From NCBI RefSeq assembly GCF_014596725.1, contig NZ_JACVEG010000005.1:62001-126000 (forward strand): 64,000 bases of DNA. The letters run 5' to 3'. The translations under genes were made by a program, and so were the position numbers. This DNA is from Vibrio sp. Y2-5 (GTDB lineage: Bacteria > Pseudomonadota > Gammaproteobacteria > Enterobacterales > Vibrionaceae). A model generated the notes under the pieces. That model searched no databases. It had not been told where the DNA came from and saw only the letters and a program-made list of their open reading frames with translations. Below, one piece after another: positions 49,937-58,042 of this stretch (position 1 is the stretch's first letter; each line of letters begins with the position of its first letter).

Positions 49937-49981
49937 TTACAGTAAAATCAGACTTAATAGGTAAACCAGCGCCATGGTCAT
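49937..49981 (-). pseudogene. Probable C-terminal remnant of a permease
   Basis: A 14-codon open stretch reads MTMALVYLLSLILL then stop, directly before garK. It looks like the last membrane helix of a transporter whose body has been deleted, joined to the cdaR remnant. A stop lies two codons before the first ATG. The assignment rests on hydrophobicity and context only. Confidence 0.4.
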
Positions 49982-50001
49982 CACACCTTAAATCAATGTT
50001 G

Positions 50002-50133
50002 CTACAGATGCAGTGCCTTGGTTTCTCCCGAACCAATGATTCTTCCTTGTTCATCCATGACATTGACGGGATAAGGGATGATTTTCATGGTGCGTTCAAC
50101 GATTTGACGAGCGATAGTTTCGTTTAGTTTCAT
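50002..50133 (-). pseudogene. cdaR: Truncated sugar-diacid regulator CdaR (N-terminal fragment)
   Basis: 43 codons from ATG 50133 encode an N-terminus closely resembling the CdaR/SdaR sugar-diacid sensing domain (ARQIVERTMKIIPYPVNVMD then RIIGSG). It diverges and stops at 50002. Intact CdaR is about 370-385 residues, so some 90% is missing. CdaR activates glycerate/galactarate genes in E. coli, which matches the adjacent glycerate kinase. No frame continues the domain. Confidence 0.75.
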
Positions 50134-50202
50134 GCTGAGAATGGCGTTAGAATACGAATTTGTCGATAATAGTACCTGATCTCGTTATCAATAGAGAAAC
50201 CC

Positions 50203-50574
50203 ATGGAATTTGAATTTACGAAAAACACCTTAATGGGTGAGTATTACGTTAGCTGCAACATGGAGCACCAGATAGTGGCTCGTTGGCTACAAGAAGAGAT
50301 TGGTAAAGATCGCACAAAGATTGAGCAAGTGTTTTCGTTACTCGACCAAGTGCACCAAAGTCCAGCAAAAGAGTGGAAATTGGCAGGAAAAGAGATCTCA
50401 CTTTCGGTGTTAGGGAGTGAAGTGACTGTGCAAGATAACGCGCTTGGTTACAGCCATGATATTGAGTTTGAAAGCGAATTTGAGCTTTACGATAGTGAAA
50501 GTACCGCAGAATGTGGTCTGGAAGATTTTGAATCAATGATGAGACAGTGGAGTGAGTTCATTCAAAACTATTAA
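50203..50574 (+). CDS. yacL: YacL family protein (UPF0231)
   Basis: 123-residue acidic protein of unknown function, recognised by the N-terminus MEFEFTKNTLMGEYYV and length, which match the YacL family. In E. coli yacL directly follows acnB; here it is still nearby but separated by the garK/cdaR remnant block. An A/G-rich stretch precedes ATG 50203. It ends in a strong hairpin terminator at 50636. Confidence 0.9.
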   Translation: MEFEFTKNTLMGEYYVSCNMEHQIVARWLQEEIGKDRTKIEQVFSLLDQVHQSPAKEWKLAGKEISLSVLGSEVTVQDNALGYSHDIEFESEFELYDSESTAECGLEDFESMMRQWSEFIQNY

Positions 50575-50592
50575 TGACTGACTTTTATTGTG

Positions 50593-50609
50593 TGCACTTA
50601 AGTGGTGAA
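50593..50609. promoter_or_regulatory. Candidate NtrC binding site 1
   Basis: TGCAC-N5-TGGTG matches the NtrC enhancer pattern TGCAC-N5-TGGTGCA except at the last bases. It lies about 130 bp upstream of the sigma-54 promoter of glnK. Confidence 0.6.
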
Positions 50610-50635
50610 GAATGGCTTAAGCGCATTATTTTTGG

Positions 50636-50676
50636 GAAAGGGTTGCACAACATTTGTGCGACCCTTTCTTTTTTTT
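50636..50676 (+). terminator. yacL terminator overlapping an NtrC-like box
   Basis: A 15-bp stem (one G-T pair) with a CAT loop is followed by T8, a strong intrinsic terminator for yacL. Its apex (50644-50660) reads TGCAC-N5-TTGTGCG, close to the NtrC consensus, so the same DNA may serve as enhancer for glnK-amtB. Confidence 0.88.
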
Positions 50677-50683
50677 GGACTGA

Positions 50684-51127
<444 letters not shown>

Positions 51128-51152
51128 GAATCAGGGATTGGAGACAACTATT

Positions 51153-52382
51153 ATGGAACTGTCAGTAACTGTAGCGGAGTTACGCTACGCACTGGATACT
51201 TTCTTCTTCTTAATTTCAGGCGCACTAGTAATGTGGATGGCTGCAGGTTTTGCAATGCTGGAAGCAGGTCTGGTTCGTTCAAAAAACACCACTGAAATTC
51301 TGACCAAAAACTTTGTGCTTTACGCTATCGCGTGCACTATGTACTTAATCGTTGGTTACAACATCATGTACGTAGATAACGCTGAAGCGGGTTGGTTACC
51401 TTCATTCGGTACACTAATCGGTTCTCAAGCTGAAGGCGCTGACCACTCTCTAGAGTCAGATTTCTTCTTCCAAGTAGTATTCGTAGCAACTTCAATGTCT
51501 GTAGTATCAGGTGCGGTTGCTGAACGTATGAAGTTATGGGCATTCCTAATTTTCTCTATCGTTCTAACAGCATTTATCTACCCAATGGAAGGTTACTGGA
51601 CTTGGGGCGGCGGTTTCCTATCTGAAGCTGGTTTCAGTGACTTTGCTGGTTCTGGTATCGTACACATGGCAGGTGCAGCAGCAGCTCTAGCTGGTGTTAT
51701 CCTACTCGGTGCTCGTAAAGGTAAGTACGGCAAGAACGGTGAAGTTTACCCAATTCCAGGTTCAAACATGCCACTTGCTACTCTAGGTACACTTATCCTG
51801 TGGTTCGGTTGGTTTGGTTTCAACGGCGGTTCACAGTTGATGGTTTCTGATTTCGAGAACGCAACTGCGGTTGGTAAAATCTTCCTAAACACGAACGCAG
51901 CAGCAGCAGCGGGTGCAATTGCAGCACTACTCGTGTGTAAAACAACTTGGGGTAAAGCTGACCTAACTATGGTTCTAAACGGTGCGTTAGCTGGTCTAGT
52001 TGCTATCACTGCAGACCCACTATCACCATCACCACTATACTCTGTGGCTATCGGTGTGGTAGCTGGTGCAATCGTAGTATTCAGCATCATTGCTCTAGAT
52101 AAACTGAAAATCGATGATCCAGTGGGTGCTATCTCTGTGCACGGTGTGTGTGGTTTCTTCGGTCTAATGGTTGTGCCACTAAGCAACTCAGATGCAACTT
52201 TTGGTTCTCAGCTTCTAGGTGCAGTCGTTATCTTCGGTTGGGTATTCGTAGCAAGCTTGATTGTTTGGTCTATCCTGAAAGCAACTATGGGTATCCGAGT
52301 TTCTGAAGAAGAAGAGCTAGAAGGTATGGACATGCACGACTGTGGTGTTGAAGCGTATCCAGAGTTCTCAGTGATTAAATAA
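51153..52382 (+). CDS. amtB: Ammonium transporter (Amt family)
   Basis: 409-residue inner-membrane channel with 11 hydrophobic segments. The twin pore histidines lie in SGIVHMAGA and SVHGVCGFFG, with the Amt signature around these. Translation starts at ATG 51153, with GGAGA 8-9 nt upstream; the upstream TTG at 51138 is inside the leader. No signal peptide is evident; the N-terminus begins near the first helix, unlike E. coli AmtB. It is 26 nt downstream of glnK, which gates it. Confidence 0.95.
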   Translation: MELSVTVAELRYALDTFFFLISGALVMWMAAGFAMLEAGLVRSKNTTEILTKNFVLYAIACTMYLIVGYNIMYVDNAEAGWLPSFGTLIGSQAEGADHSLESDFFFQVVFVATSMSVVSGAVAERMKLWAFLIFSIVLTAFIYPMEGYWTWGGGFLSEAGFSDFAGSGIVHMAGAAAALAGVILLGARKGKYGKNGEVYPIPGSNMPLATLGTLILWFGWFGFNGGSQLMVSDFENATAVGKIFLNTNAAAAAGAIAALLVCKTTWGKADLTMVLNGALAGLVAITADPLSPSPLYSVAIGVVAGAIVVFSIIALDKLKIDDPVGAISVHGVCGFFGLMVVPLSNSDATFGSQLLGAVVIFGWVFVASLIVWSILKATMGIRVSEEEELEGMDMHDCGVEAYPEFSVIK

Positions 52383-52403
52383 TTAATATTTAGAACTTCG
52401 TCG

Positions 52404-52432
52404 AAAAAACCTGCTCTAGTAGCAGGTTTTTT
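52404..52432. terminator. amtB terminator
   Basis: Stem AAAAACCTGCT-CTAGT-AGCAGGTTTTT with flanking A and T tracts, 22 nt after amtB. Confidence 0.92.
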
Positions 52433-52486
52433 ATTATCTACGATTGTGTTCGGCAAAAATGGTTAATATAATTTATGTAAATAAAA

Positions 52487-52505
52487 AACATTATCATTAT
52501 CACTA
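52487..52505 (-). promoter_or_regulatory. Fur box upstream of fbpA
   Basis: The minus strand reads TAGTGATAATGATAATGTT, with two adjacent GATAAT hexamers of the Fur consensus; the third is weak. It lies 17 bp before the fbpA ATG, so Fur-Fe binding should block the promoter. Iron repression of fbpA homologues is known in Vibrio. Confidence 0.8.
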
Positions 52506-52521
52506 CACATAGGTTCGAACG

Positions 52522-53535
52522 ATGAAAAAGATGCTTACCCTTTCTGCACTTGCATTAAGCACTTTAGCCCCTTCTGTAATGGCAGCAGAGGAAGTGAATG
52601 TTTACTCTTACCGTCAGCCTTTTCTTATTGAACCAATGTTTAATGAGTTCACCAAAGAAACCGGTATTAAGGTAAACGTGAAGTTTGCAAAAGAAGGTAT
52701 AGCAGAGAAGTTGGCGCAAGAAGGTGAATACAGCCCTGCTGATATCGTTCTGACTTCTGAATTTAGCCGTCTATTTGAACTGTCTGATAAGAAATTAACT
52801 CAGCCAGTGAATAGTTCAGTGATTGATGAAAACATTCCTGCCCAATACCGAGATAGTAACGATGAGTGGTTTGCGCTAACCATTCGTACTCGTAGTGTTT
52901 ACTCTTCACGTGATCGTGTAGGCAAATTGAGCGAAGACTTTAACTATCTTGATTTAGCAAAGCCTGAGTATAAAGGTAAAATCTGTACTCGCAGCGGTAA
53001 ACACCCATACAACATTGCTTTGGTTGCGTCGATGGTTGCTAACTATGGCGAAGCAGAAACCAAAACTTGGTTGGAAGGCTTGAAAGCGAACCTTGCGCGT
53101 AAACCTCAAGGTAACGACCGTGATCAAGTCCGTGCAATTAAAGAAGGCCTATGTGATCTTTCTTTAGGTAACAGCTACTACTTGGGTAAGATGCTGGAAG
53201 ATAAAGAACAAAAAGCCTGGGCTGAGTCGGTATACATCAACTTCCCAGGTCAAAATGCGCAAGGTACACACGTAAATGTGAGCGGTATGGCTATGGCTAA
53301 ATACGCTCCAAACCGTGACAATGCTTTGAAACTGATGGAATTCCTGACGGGTGAAACAGCTCAGCATATGTATGCAGAAGTGAACTTCGAATACCCTGTG
53401 AAACCAGGTGTGAAGCGCTCTGAACTGGTAGCATCTTGGGGTGATTTCAAATCTGATTCACTACCTTTAGAAAAAATTGCTGACAATCATACGGTAGCCA
53501 TCAAGTTGCTGGATGAAGTAAAATTCGATCTTTAG
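52522..53535 (+). CDS. fbpA: Periplasmic ferric-iron-binding protein FbpA
   Basis: Substrate-binding protein of a ferric iron ABC importer. The 337-residue protein has a signal peptide (about residues 1-21, ending SVMA before AEE), the VNVYSYRQPFLIEPMF start and the GNSYYLGKML segment, whose tyrosines bind iron in the FbpA/FutA family. Upstream is a Fur box. It is followed by an attenuator hairpin and then fbpB and fbpC; V. cholerae has the same set (fbpABC). Confidence 0.93.
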   Translation: MKKMLTLSALALSTLAPSVMAAEEVNVYSYRQPFLIEPMFNEFTKETGIKVNVKFAKEGIAEKLAQEGEYSPADIVLTSEFSRLFELSDKKLTQPVNSSVIDENIPAQYRDSNDEWFALTIRTRSVYSSRDRVGKLSEDFNYLDLAKPEYKGKICTRSGKHPYNIALVASMVANYGEAETKTWLEGLKANLARKPQGNDRDQVRAIKEGLCDLSLGNSYYLGKMLEDKEQKAWAESVYINFPGQNAQGTHVNVSGMAMAKYAPNRDNALKLMEFLTGETAQHMYAEVNFEYPVKPGVKRSELVASWGDFKSDSLPLEKIADNHTVAIKLLDEVKFDL

Positions 53536-53541
53536 TTTGTT

Positions 53542-53568
53542 GAGGGGGGAATGTTTCCCCCTTTTTTT
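53542..53568 (+). terminator. Attenuator between fbpA and fbpB
   Basis: Stem AGGGGGGAA / TTTCCCCCT with a very small loop, followed by T7, starts 7 nt after the fbpA stop. It would let most transcripts end after the binding protein, giving more FbpA than permease, as is common in ABC importers. Confidence 0.9.
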
Positions 53569-53631
53569 AAAAGCGATATGAGATGTCTTTGCGCCGTTTA
53601 TGCATCTCAAATTGTCTTGTTGTAATAGGCA

Positions 53632-55257
53632 ATGAAAGAAAAACATCTTATATGGAAAACCAGTAGTGTTGTTCTGGCAGCACTACTGGTTTTGCCTATC
53701 TTAGCTATATTTTTTACCGCTGTTGGCCACTCCGATGACGTCTTTGCTCATCTTATGGCAACAGTGATGCCCACCTATGCGCAAAATACCATTGTTCTCG
53801 TCGTCAGCGTGATGGCTTTATCTCTGCTCTTTGGGATACCAAGCGCATGGATTATGGCGATGTGTAAGCTTCCCGGAGAGAAAATTCTGCAATGGGCATT
53901 GGTGCTCCCTTTAGCGATTCCCGGTTATATTGTTGGCTACATTTTTACCGGCTGGTTTGATTATGCCGGCCCTGTACAGATGTGGTTAAGAGAGCTAACC
54001 GGATGGAAAGCTGGAGAGTATTGGTTTCCTGATATCCGCAGTTTAACCGGAGCTAGCATTGTGCTGGCTTTAGTGCTTTACCCTTACGTTTATTTATTGT
54101 GCCGAGCAACGTTTATGGAGCAAAACGTTTCTCTATTGCAGTCGGCGAGATTGCTCAAGTGCACACCGTGGGAAAGCTTTAGACGAATTTCTCTTCCTCT
54201 GGCTCGTCCTTCTATTGCGGTTGCGTTATCACTGGTGGCAATGGAGACTATCGGTGATTTTGGTACGGTTAATTATTTTGCGATCAGCACGCTAACCACC
54301 GCGGTGTATGACACTTGGTTAAACTATTCTAACCTTAATGCTGCTGCTAAGATTTCAGCCATTATGTTGGTGATCGTGTTGCTATTACTTAGCGCTGAAC
54401 GTTACAGTCGCCGCAAGCAGAAGCTTTACCAGACTCAGTTTAATAGCCATGAAGATTTCCGTTACGATTTGAGCGGATGGAAAAAATGGCTTGCTCTGTT
54501 CTGGTGCTGGGGATTAGTCGCCACGGCTTTCATTTTTCCTCTAATGCAGTTGATCAGTTACGCGTATACCTACTTTGAACAAAGTTGGACTGAAGAATTT
54601 CGCCAATATGCGCTTAATAGTTTGAAAGTGTCGCTAACGGCGGCGATTGTTGCTGTTAGCGTTGCTTTGGTTCTTAATTTCTATGCCCGCCTAAAACAGA
54701 ATCGAACCAGTGTTGCTTTGATGCGTTTATCTTCTATGGGGTATGCGGTTCCGGGAACTGTACTTGCTATCGGCGTAATGGTTCCTGTATTAACTCTAGA
54801 TCACACTGTCAACGATATCGCGAAAGCGATGCAGTGGGGCAGACCGGGGCTGATATTCTCAGGCACTATGTTTGCGATTATTTTCGCCATGCTGGTTCGT
54901 TTCTCTGCGGTTGCGATTGGCAGTATCGAAAGCAGTCTAAACAAAGTCTCCCCATCACTGGATATGGCTGCCCGCACAATGGGATGTCAGGCAAACAGTA
55001 TGTTGTGGCGAGTACATTTTCCACTGGTGAGACGCGGTGCTCTTATTGCTGGTTTACTGGTGTTTATTGAGTCAATGAAAGAGCTCAATGCTTCACTGCT
55101 ACTGCGTCCATTCAACTTTGAAACGCTGGCTACCTATGTCTATAACTATGCTTCTGATGAGCATTTAGAACTTGCCGCATTACCAGCCGTATTATTGGTT
55201 CTGGTTGGTTTAATCCCGCTTGTAATTGTTAACCGTTCTCTGGAGCAAAATCACTGA
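53632..55257 (+). CDS. fbpB: Ferric iron ABC transporter permease FbpB
   Basis: 541-residue permease with two fused BPD_transp_1 units (about residues 50-260 and 320-530), each with an EAA loop (first half around ESFRRISLPLARPS, second half around WRVHFPLVRRGAL). This gives roughly 12 membrane segments and matches the FbpB/AfuB family. The stop TGA overlaps the fbpC ATG by one base. Expression likely depends on readthrough of the attenuator. Confidence 0.94.
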   Translation: MKEKHLIWKTSSVVLAALLVLPILAIFFTAVGHSDDVFAHLMATVMPTYAQNTIVLVVSVMALSLLFGIPSAWIMAMCKLPGEKILQWALVLPLAIPGYIVGYIFTGWFDYAGPVQMWLRELTGWKAGEYWFPDIRSLTGASIVLALVLYPYVYLLCRATFMEQNVSLLQSARLLKCTPWESFRRISLPLARPSIAVALSLVAMETIGDFGTVNYFAISTLTTAVYDTWLNYSNLNAAAKISAIMLVIVLLLLSAERYSRRKQKLYQTQFNSHEDFRYDLSGWKKWLALFWCWGLVATAFIFPLMQLISYAYTYFEQSWTEEFRQYALNSLKVSLTAAIVAVSVALVLNFYARLKQNRTSVALMRLSSMGYAVPGTVLAIGVMVPVLTLDHTVNDIAKAMQWGRPGLIFSGTMFAIIFAMLVRFSAVAIGSIESSLNKVSPSLDMAARTMGCQANSMLWRVHFPLVRRGALIAGLLVFIESMKELNASLLLRPFNFETLATYVYNYASDEHLELAALPAVLLVLVGLIPLVIVNRSLEQNH

Positions 55258-56285
55258 TGAGCTGCGCACTTTCCATTCAAGACCTCACCTGTCAGTACGA
55301 CACTCAAACGGTACTGGAATCTCTATCGCTTGAAGTTGATAAAGGTGAGATTGTCTGCTTACTTGGGGCAAGTGGATGTGGCAAAACAACCCTGCTTAAA
55401 GCGATTGCTGGACTACTGCCTTTAACATCAGGACATATGAGCTTAAATTGCGTCACCATCGATGATGGAGCCAACTGGCTTGCGCCGGAAAAACGCAATA
55501 TAGGTATGATTTTCCAAGATTACGCGTTATTTCCACATCTAACCGTTGAAGAGAATGTTGGCTTTGGGTTGCGAACCTTATCTGCGGTTGAACGTAACAG
55601 CAAAGTTCAGGAGATGTTGGAACTGGTTCATCTTAGCTCATTTGGTGATCGTTACCCTCATCAGCTTTCTGGTGGACAACAGCAGCGTGTCGCCATTGCT
55701 CGTTCGTTGGCTTATAAACCGGATCTACTGTTACTTGATGAACCGTTTTCCAATATCGATACTCAAGTGCGCCATGATTTGATTTCAGAGATTCGTAAGA
55801 TCTTCAAAAAGCAGGGCGTGACGGCGATTTTCGTCACTCACTCAAGAGAAGAAGCATTTGCCTTTGCCGATAAAATGGCCGTGATGAATCACGGTGTTAT
55901 TGAACAGTTCGGCACTGCCTCAGAGCTTTACTATCAGCCCTCAAGTAAGTTTGTTGCGGATTTTCTTGGTGGTGGTAGCTATCTGCCAGCGACTCGTAAT
56001 ACACAAGGTCTGTTTGATACGTCTCTTGGAACCTTAGAAGCGCAGATGCAGACTGAAATTGCTGTTGGTGGTAGTTGTGACTTACTGTTACGTCCTCAGC
56101 AAGTGCTGATTCAAGCTTCAGATAAAGGAGAAGTCACCGTTCTAGAGCAGCAATTTATGGGCGACCACTGTCGTTACGTGATTGATGTGCACGGTACTAA
56201 ACTTCTGGCGACTTCAGCTCAGGCTATTTCGGTAGGGCAGAAGGTAGTAGTGGAGATTGATGAGCAAGGTATTCTCGCTTTCTAA
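55257..56285 (+). CDS. fbpC: Ferric iron ABC transporter ATP-binding protein FbpC
   Basis: 342-residue ATPase energising FbpAB. Walker A GASGCGKTT (residues 37-45), signature LSGGQQQR (near 140), Walker B LLLLDEPFSNID and switch His in VTHSREEA are followed by a C-terminal TOBE-like domain. It is translationally coupled to fbpB (TGATG). It ends the operon; a hairpin at 56395-56416 lies 110 nt on. Confidence 0.94.
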   Translation: MSCALSIQDLTCQYDTQTVLESLSLEVDKGEIVCLLGASGCGKTTLLKAIAGLLPLTSGHMSLNCVTIDDGANWLAPEKRNIGMIFQDYALFPHLTVEENVGFGLRTLSAVERNSKVQEMLELVHLSSFGDRYPHQLSGGQQQRVAIARSLAYKPDLLLLDEPFSNIDTQVRHDLISEIRKIFKKQGVTAIFVTHSREEAFAFADKMAVMNHGVIEQFGTASELYYQPSSKFVADFLGGGSYLPATRNTQGLFDTSLGTLEAQMQTEIAVGGSCDLLLRPQQVLIQASDKGEVTVLEQQFMGDHCRYVIDVHGTKLLATSAQAISVGQKVVVEIDEQGILAF

Positions 56286-56394
56286 TCCCCTTTTCCTCTG
56301 CGTATTTGATGTTGTAGTGTTGTTGACTGTAGATGTGCGGAGAATGAAAGTGGATATGATTACGCAAACCGCTCAAGACTTCCTGTTCGCTTAG

Positions 56395-56416
56395 ACAAGG
56401 GCATCCATGCCCTTGT
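56395..56416 (+). terminator. Hairpin between fbpC and the phosphohexomutase gene
   Basis: Perfect 10-bp stem ACAAGGGCAT / ATGCCCTTGT with a 2-nt spacer. The following sequence is only moderately T-rich. It is convergently placed and could serve either strand. Confidence 0.5.
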
Positions 56417-56458
56417 ATGTTTGCTTCATCATAACCACTTTGATTATTCTAAGATTTC

Positions 56459-57871
56459 TTACAAAGACAAAAACGTCTTCATCTGTAGCAATACACGCTC
56501 TGCAGTCGGCTTGTCTTCCATCTCTGCGAAAATACGCAGCAAAGGTTCAGTGCCTGAGAATCGGGCAATGACCCAACCACCATTTTTGAAGTAAACCTTC
56601 GCACCATCTTCGTAGCTGACTTTTTCAATTTCAAATTCAAAGTCTGGCAACTGCTTCTCAACATAGATCTTGTTGTACAGCGCTTGTTTCTCTGAAGCTT
56701 TAAATTTGCAGTCACCTTCAGCGGTATAGGCATAGCCATAACGAGCGTAGATCTCGTCCAGCATTTCAGACAGCTTCTTGCCTGTTACGCTGATCATTTC
56801 CACCAGCAGGCTGGAAGCAAATACGCCATCTTTTCCTTTGATATGGCCGCGAATGGTTAAACCGCCAGAGCTTTCACCGCCTAACAGTGAATCATCGGCT
56901 TCCATTTGTGAGCTAATATGCTTAAAGCCTACGGGAACCTCAAAGCTCTTTTCGTTGTGATCCGCCGCGATTTTATCGAGCAGATGAGTCGTTGCGATGT
57001 TACGTACCACTGAGCCTTTCCAGCCCTTGTATTCAAGCAGGTAGTAATACAGCAGCATCAACACTTCATTAGGATGGATGAAGTTACCTTTCTCATCGAT
57101 GATTCCAAGGCGGTCAGCATCACCATCGGTACCAATACCAATATCGTAGCCTTCGTCTTTAACCAGATGCTGCAAGCGATACAAGGTCGCAGCGCTTGGA
57201 GATGGCATCAAACCACCGAAGTCGGGGTTTTTACCATCGTTGATCACATCCACGTCACAGCGACCATTGATCAATACCGTTTGCAGCGCATTTTTTGCCA
57301 CGCCAAACATAGGGTCGATCAATACGCGTAAGTTGGCTTTTTTGATCGCATCAATGTCGATAAAGTCGATGATCGAATCGACGAACTCATTCATTGGGTT
57401 GATCGCAATAATCTGTTTATCCTGAATCGCTTGATCAAATTCAATGGATGTTACGTCACTTAACATAAGTGTCGCGATCTGCTGTTCGATCTTCTTGGTG
57501 ATAATTTCATCGGCATCGCGGCCGCCACGAATAAACACTTTTACGCCATTATAGTCGGCTGGGTTGTGAGAGGCGGTAATACACGCAGAGTAAGCACAGT
57601 CGAGCTGTTTTGCCTTATACATCACCACTGGTGTCGGCACGAACTTGTCGATAAAGCTGACGGTTATCCCGTTACCAGCCAACACTTCTGCAAACCATTT
57701 TGCGGCTTTGTCGGAAAGAAAACGGCGGTCATAGCCAATCACAAAACCTTCATTTGCCACATTTTCACTATTGATGATATTGGCTAACGCTTGGGCGACT
57801 AAACGCACGTTGTCTTTGGTGAACTCTTCACCAATAAATGCGCGCCAGCCACCAGTACCAAATTGAATCAT
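56459..57871 (-). CDS. Alpha-D-phosphohexomutase, probable GlcNAc-1-P mutase
   Basis: 470-residue phosphoglucomutase/phosphomannomutase family enzyme. Phosphoserine Ser101 is in TASHNP, metal loop DGDADR near residue 238, sugar loop GGESSGG and C-terminal phosphate loop RFSGTEPLLRI. By operon context it should turn GlcNAc-1-P from chitobiose phosphorylase into GlcNAc-6-P; sequence alone gives only the family. It starts at ATG 57871 (AAAGGAG 6-7 nt upstream); a longer frame to 57967 runs through a palindromic spacer and is rejected. It is last gene of the chitobiose operon. Confidence 0.88.
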   Translation of the reverse strand: MIQFGTGGWRAFIGEEFTKDNVRLVAQALANIINSENVANEGFVIGYDRRFLSDKAAKWFAEVLAGNGITVSFIDKFVPTPVVMYKAKQLDCAYSACITASHNPADYNGVKVFIRGGRDADEIITKKIEQQIATLMLSDVTSIEFDQAIQDKQIIAINPMNEFVDSIIDFIDIDAIKKANLRVLIDPMFGVAKNALQTVLINGRCDVDVINDGKNPDFGGLMPSPSAATLYRLQHLVKDEGYDIGIGTDGDADRLGIIDEKGNFIHPNEVLMLLYYYLLEYKGWKGSVVRNIATTHLLDKIAADHNEKSFEVPVGFKHISSQMEADDSLLGGESSGGLTIRGHIKGKDGVFASSLLVEMISVTGKKLSEMLDEIYARYGYAYTAEGDCKFKASEKQALYNKIYVEKQLPDFEFEIEKVSYEDGAKVYFKNGGWVIARFSGTEPLLRIFAEMEDKPTAERVLLQMKTFLSL

Positions 57872-57921
57872 GTTCTGTTCTCCTTTAATCGCCGCTCTAA
57901 GCAGCGCCTTAGAGAAAAGGC

Positions 57922-58021
57922 AGTGAACCAGCATTGATAAACAAACCCTACGTGCCATGGATGGCACGGTTGGAGCTCCATGGATAGGAAGGGCGTGTTT
58001 GTGTTCAATGTTGGTTCGCTG
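57922..58021. repeat. Long imperfect inverted repeat between phosphohexomutase gene and chbP
   Basis: The left arm AGTGAACCAGCATTGA pairs with the right arm TCAATGTTGGTTCGCT, with further pairing of ACAAAC/GTTTGT inside. An inner perfect hairpin CGTGCCAT-GG-ATGGCACG (57951-57968) sits near the middle. It spans about 100 bp of the 171-bp intercistronic gap. It looks like a dispersed Vibrio intergenic repeat or an mRNA-processing structure. Confidence 0.7.
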
Positions 58022-58042
58022 ATTCTCCGTAGTTAACTTTTA

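Noticed and set aside
49714..50127. 137-codon plus-strand frame across the garK start and cdaR remnant
   Set aside because: It runs antisense to garK and to the recognisable CdaR fragment; the fragment on the minus strand has real homology-like sequence, this one does not.
57872..57967. 32-residue N-terminal extension of the phosphohexomutase
   Set aside because: It would be translated from the palindromic spacer and lacks family similarity, while ATG 57871 has a strong ribosome site and a family-like start.
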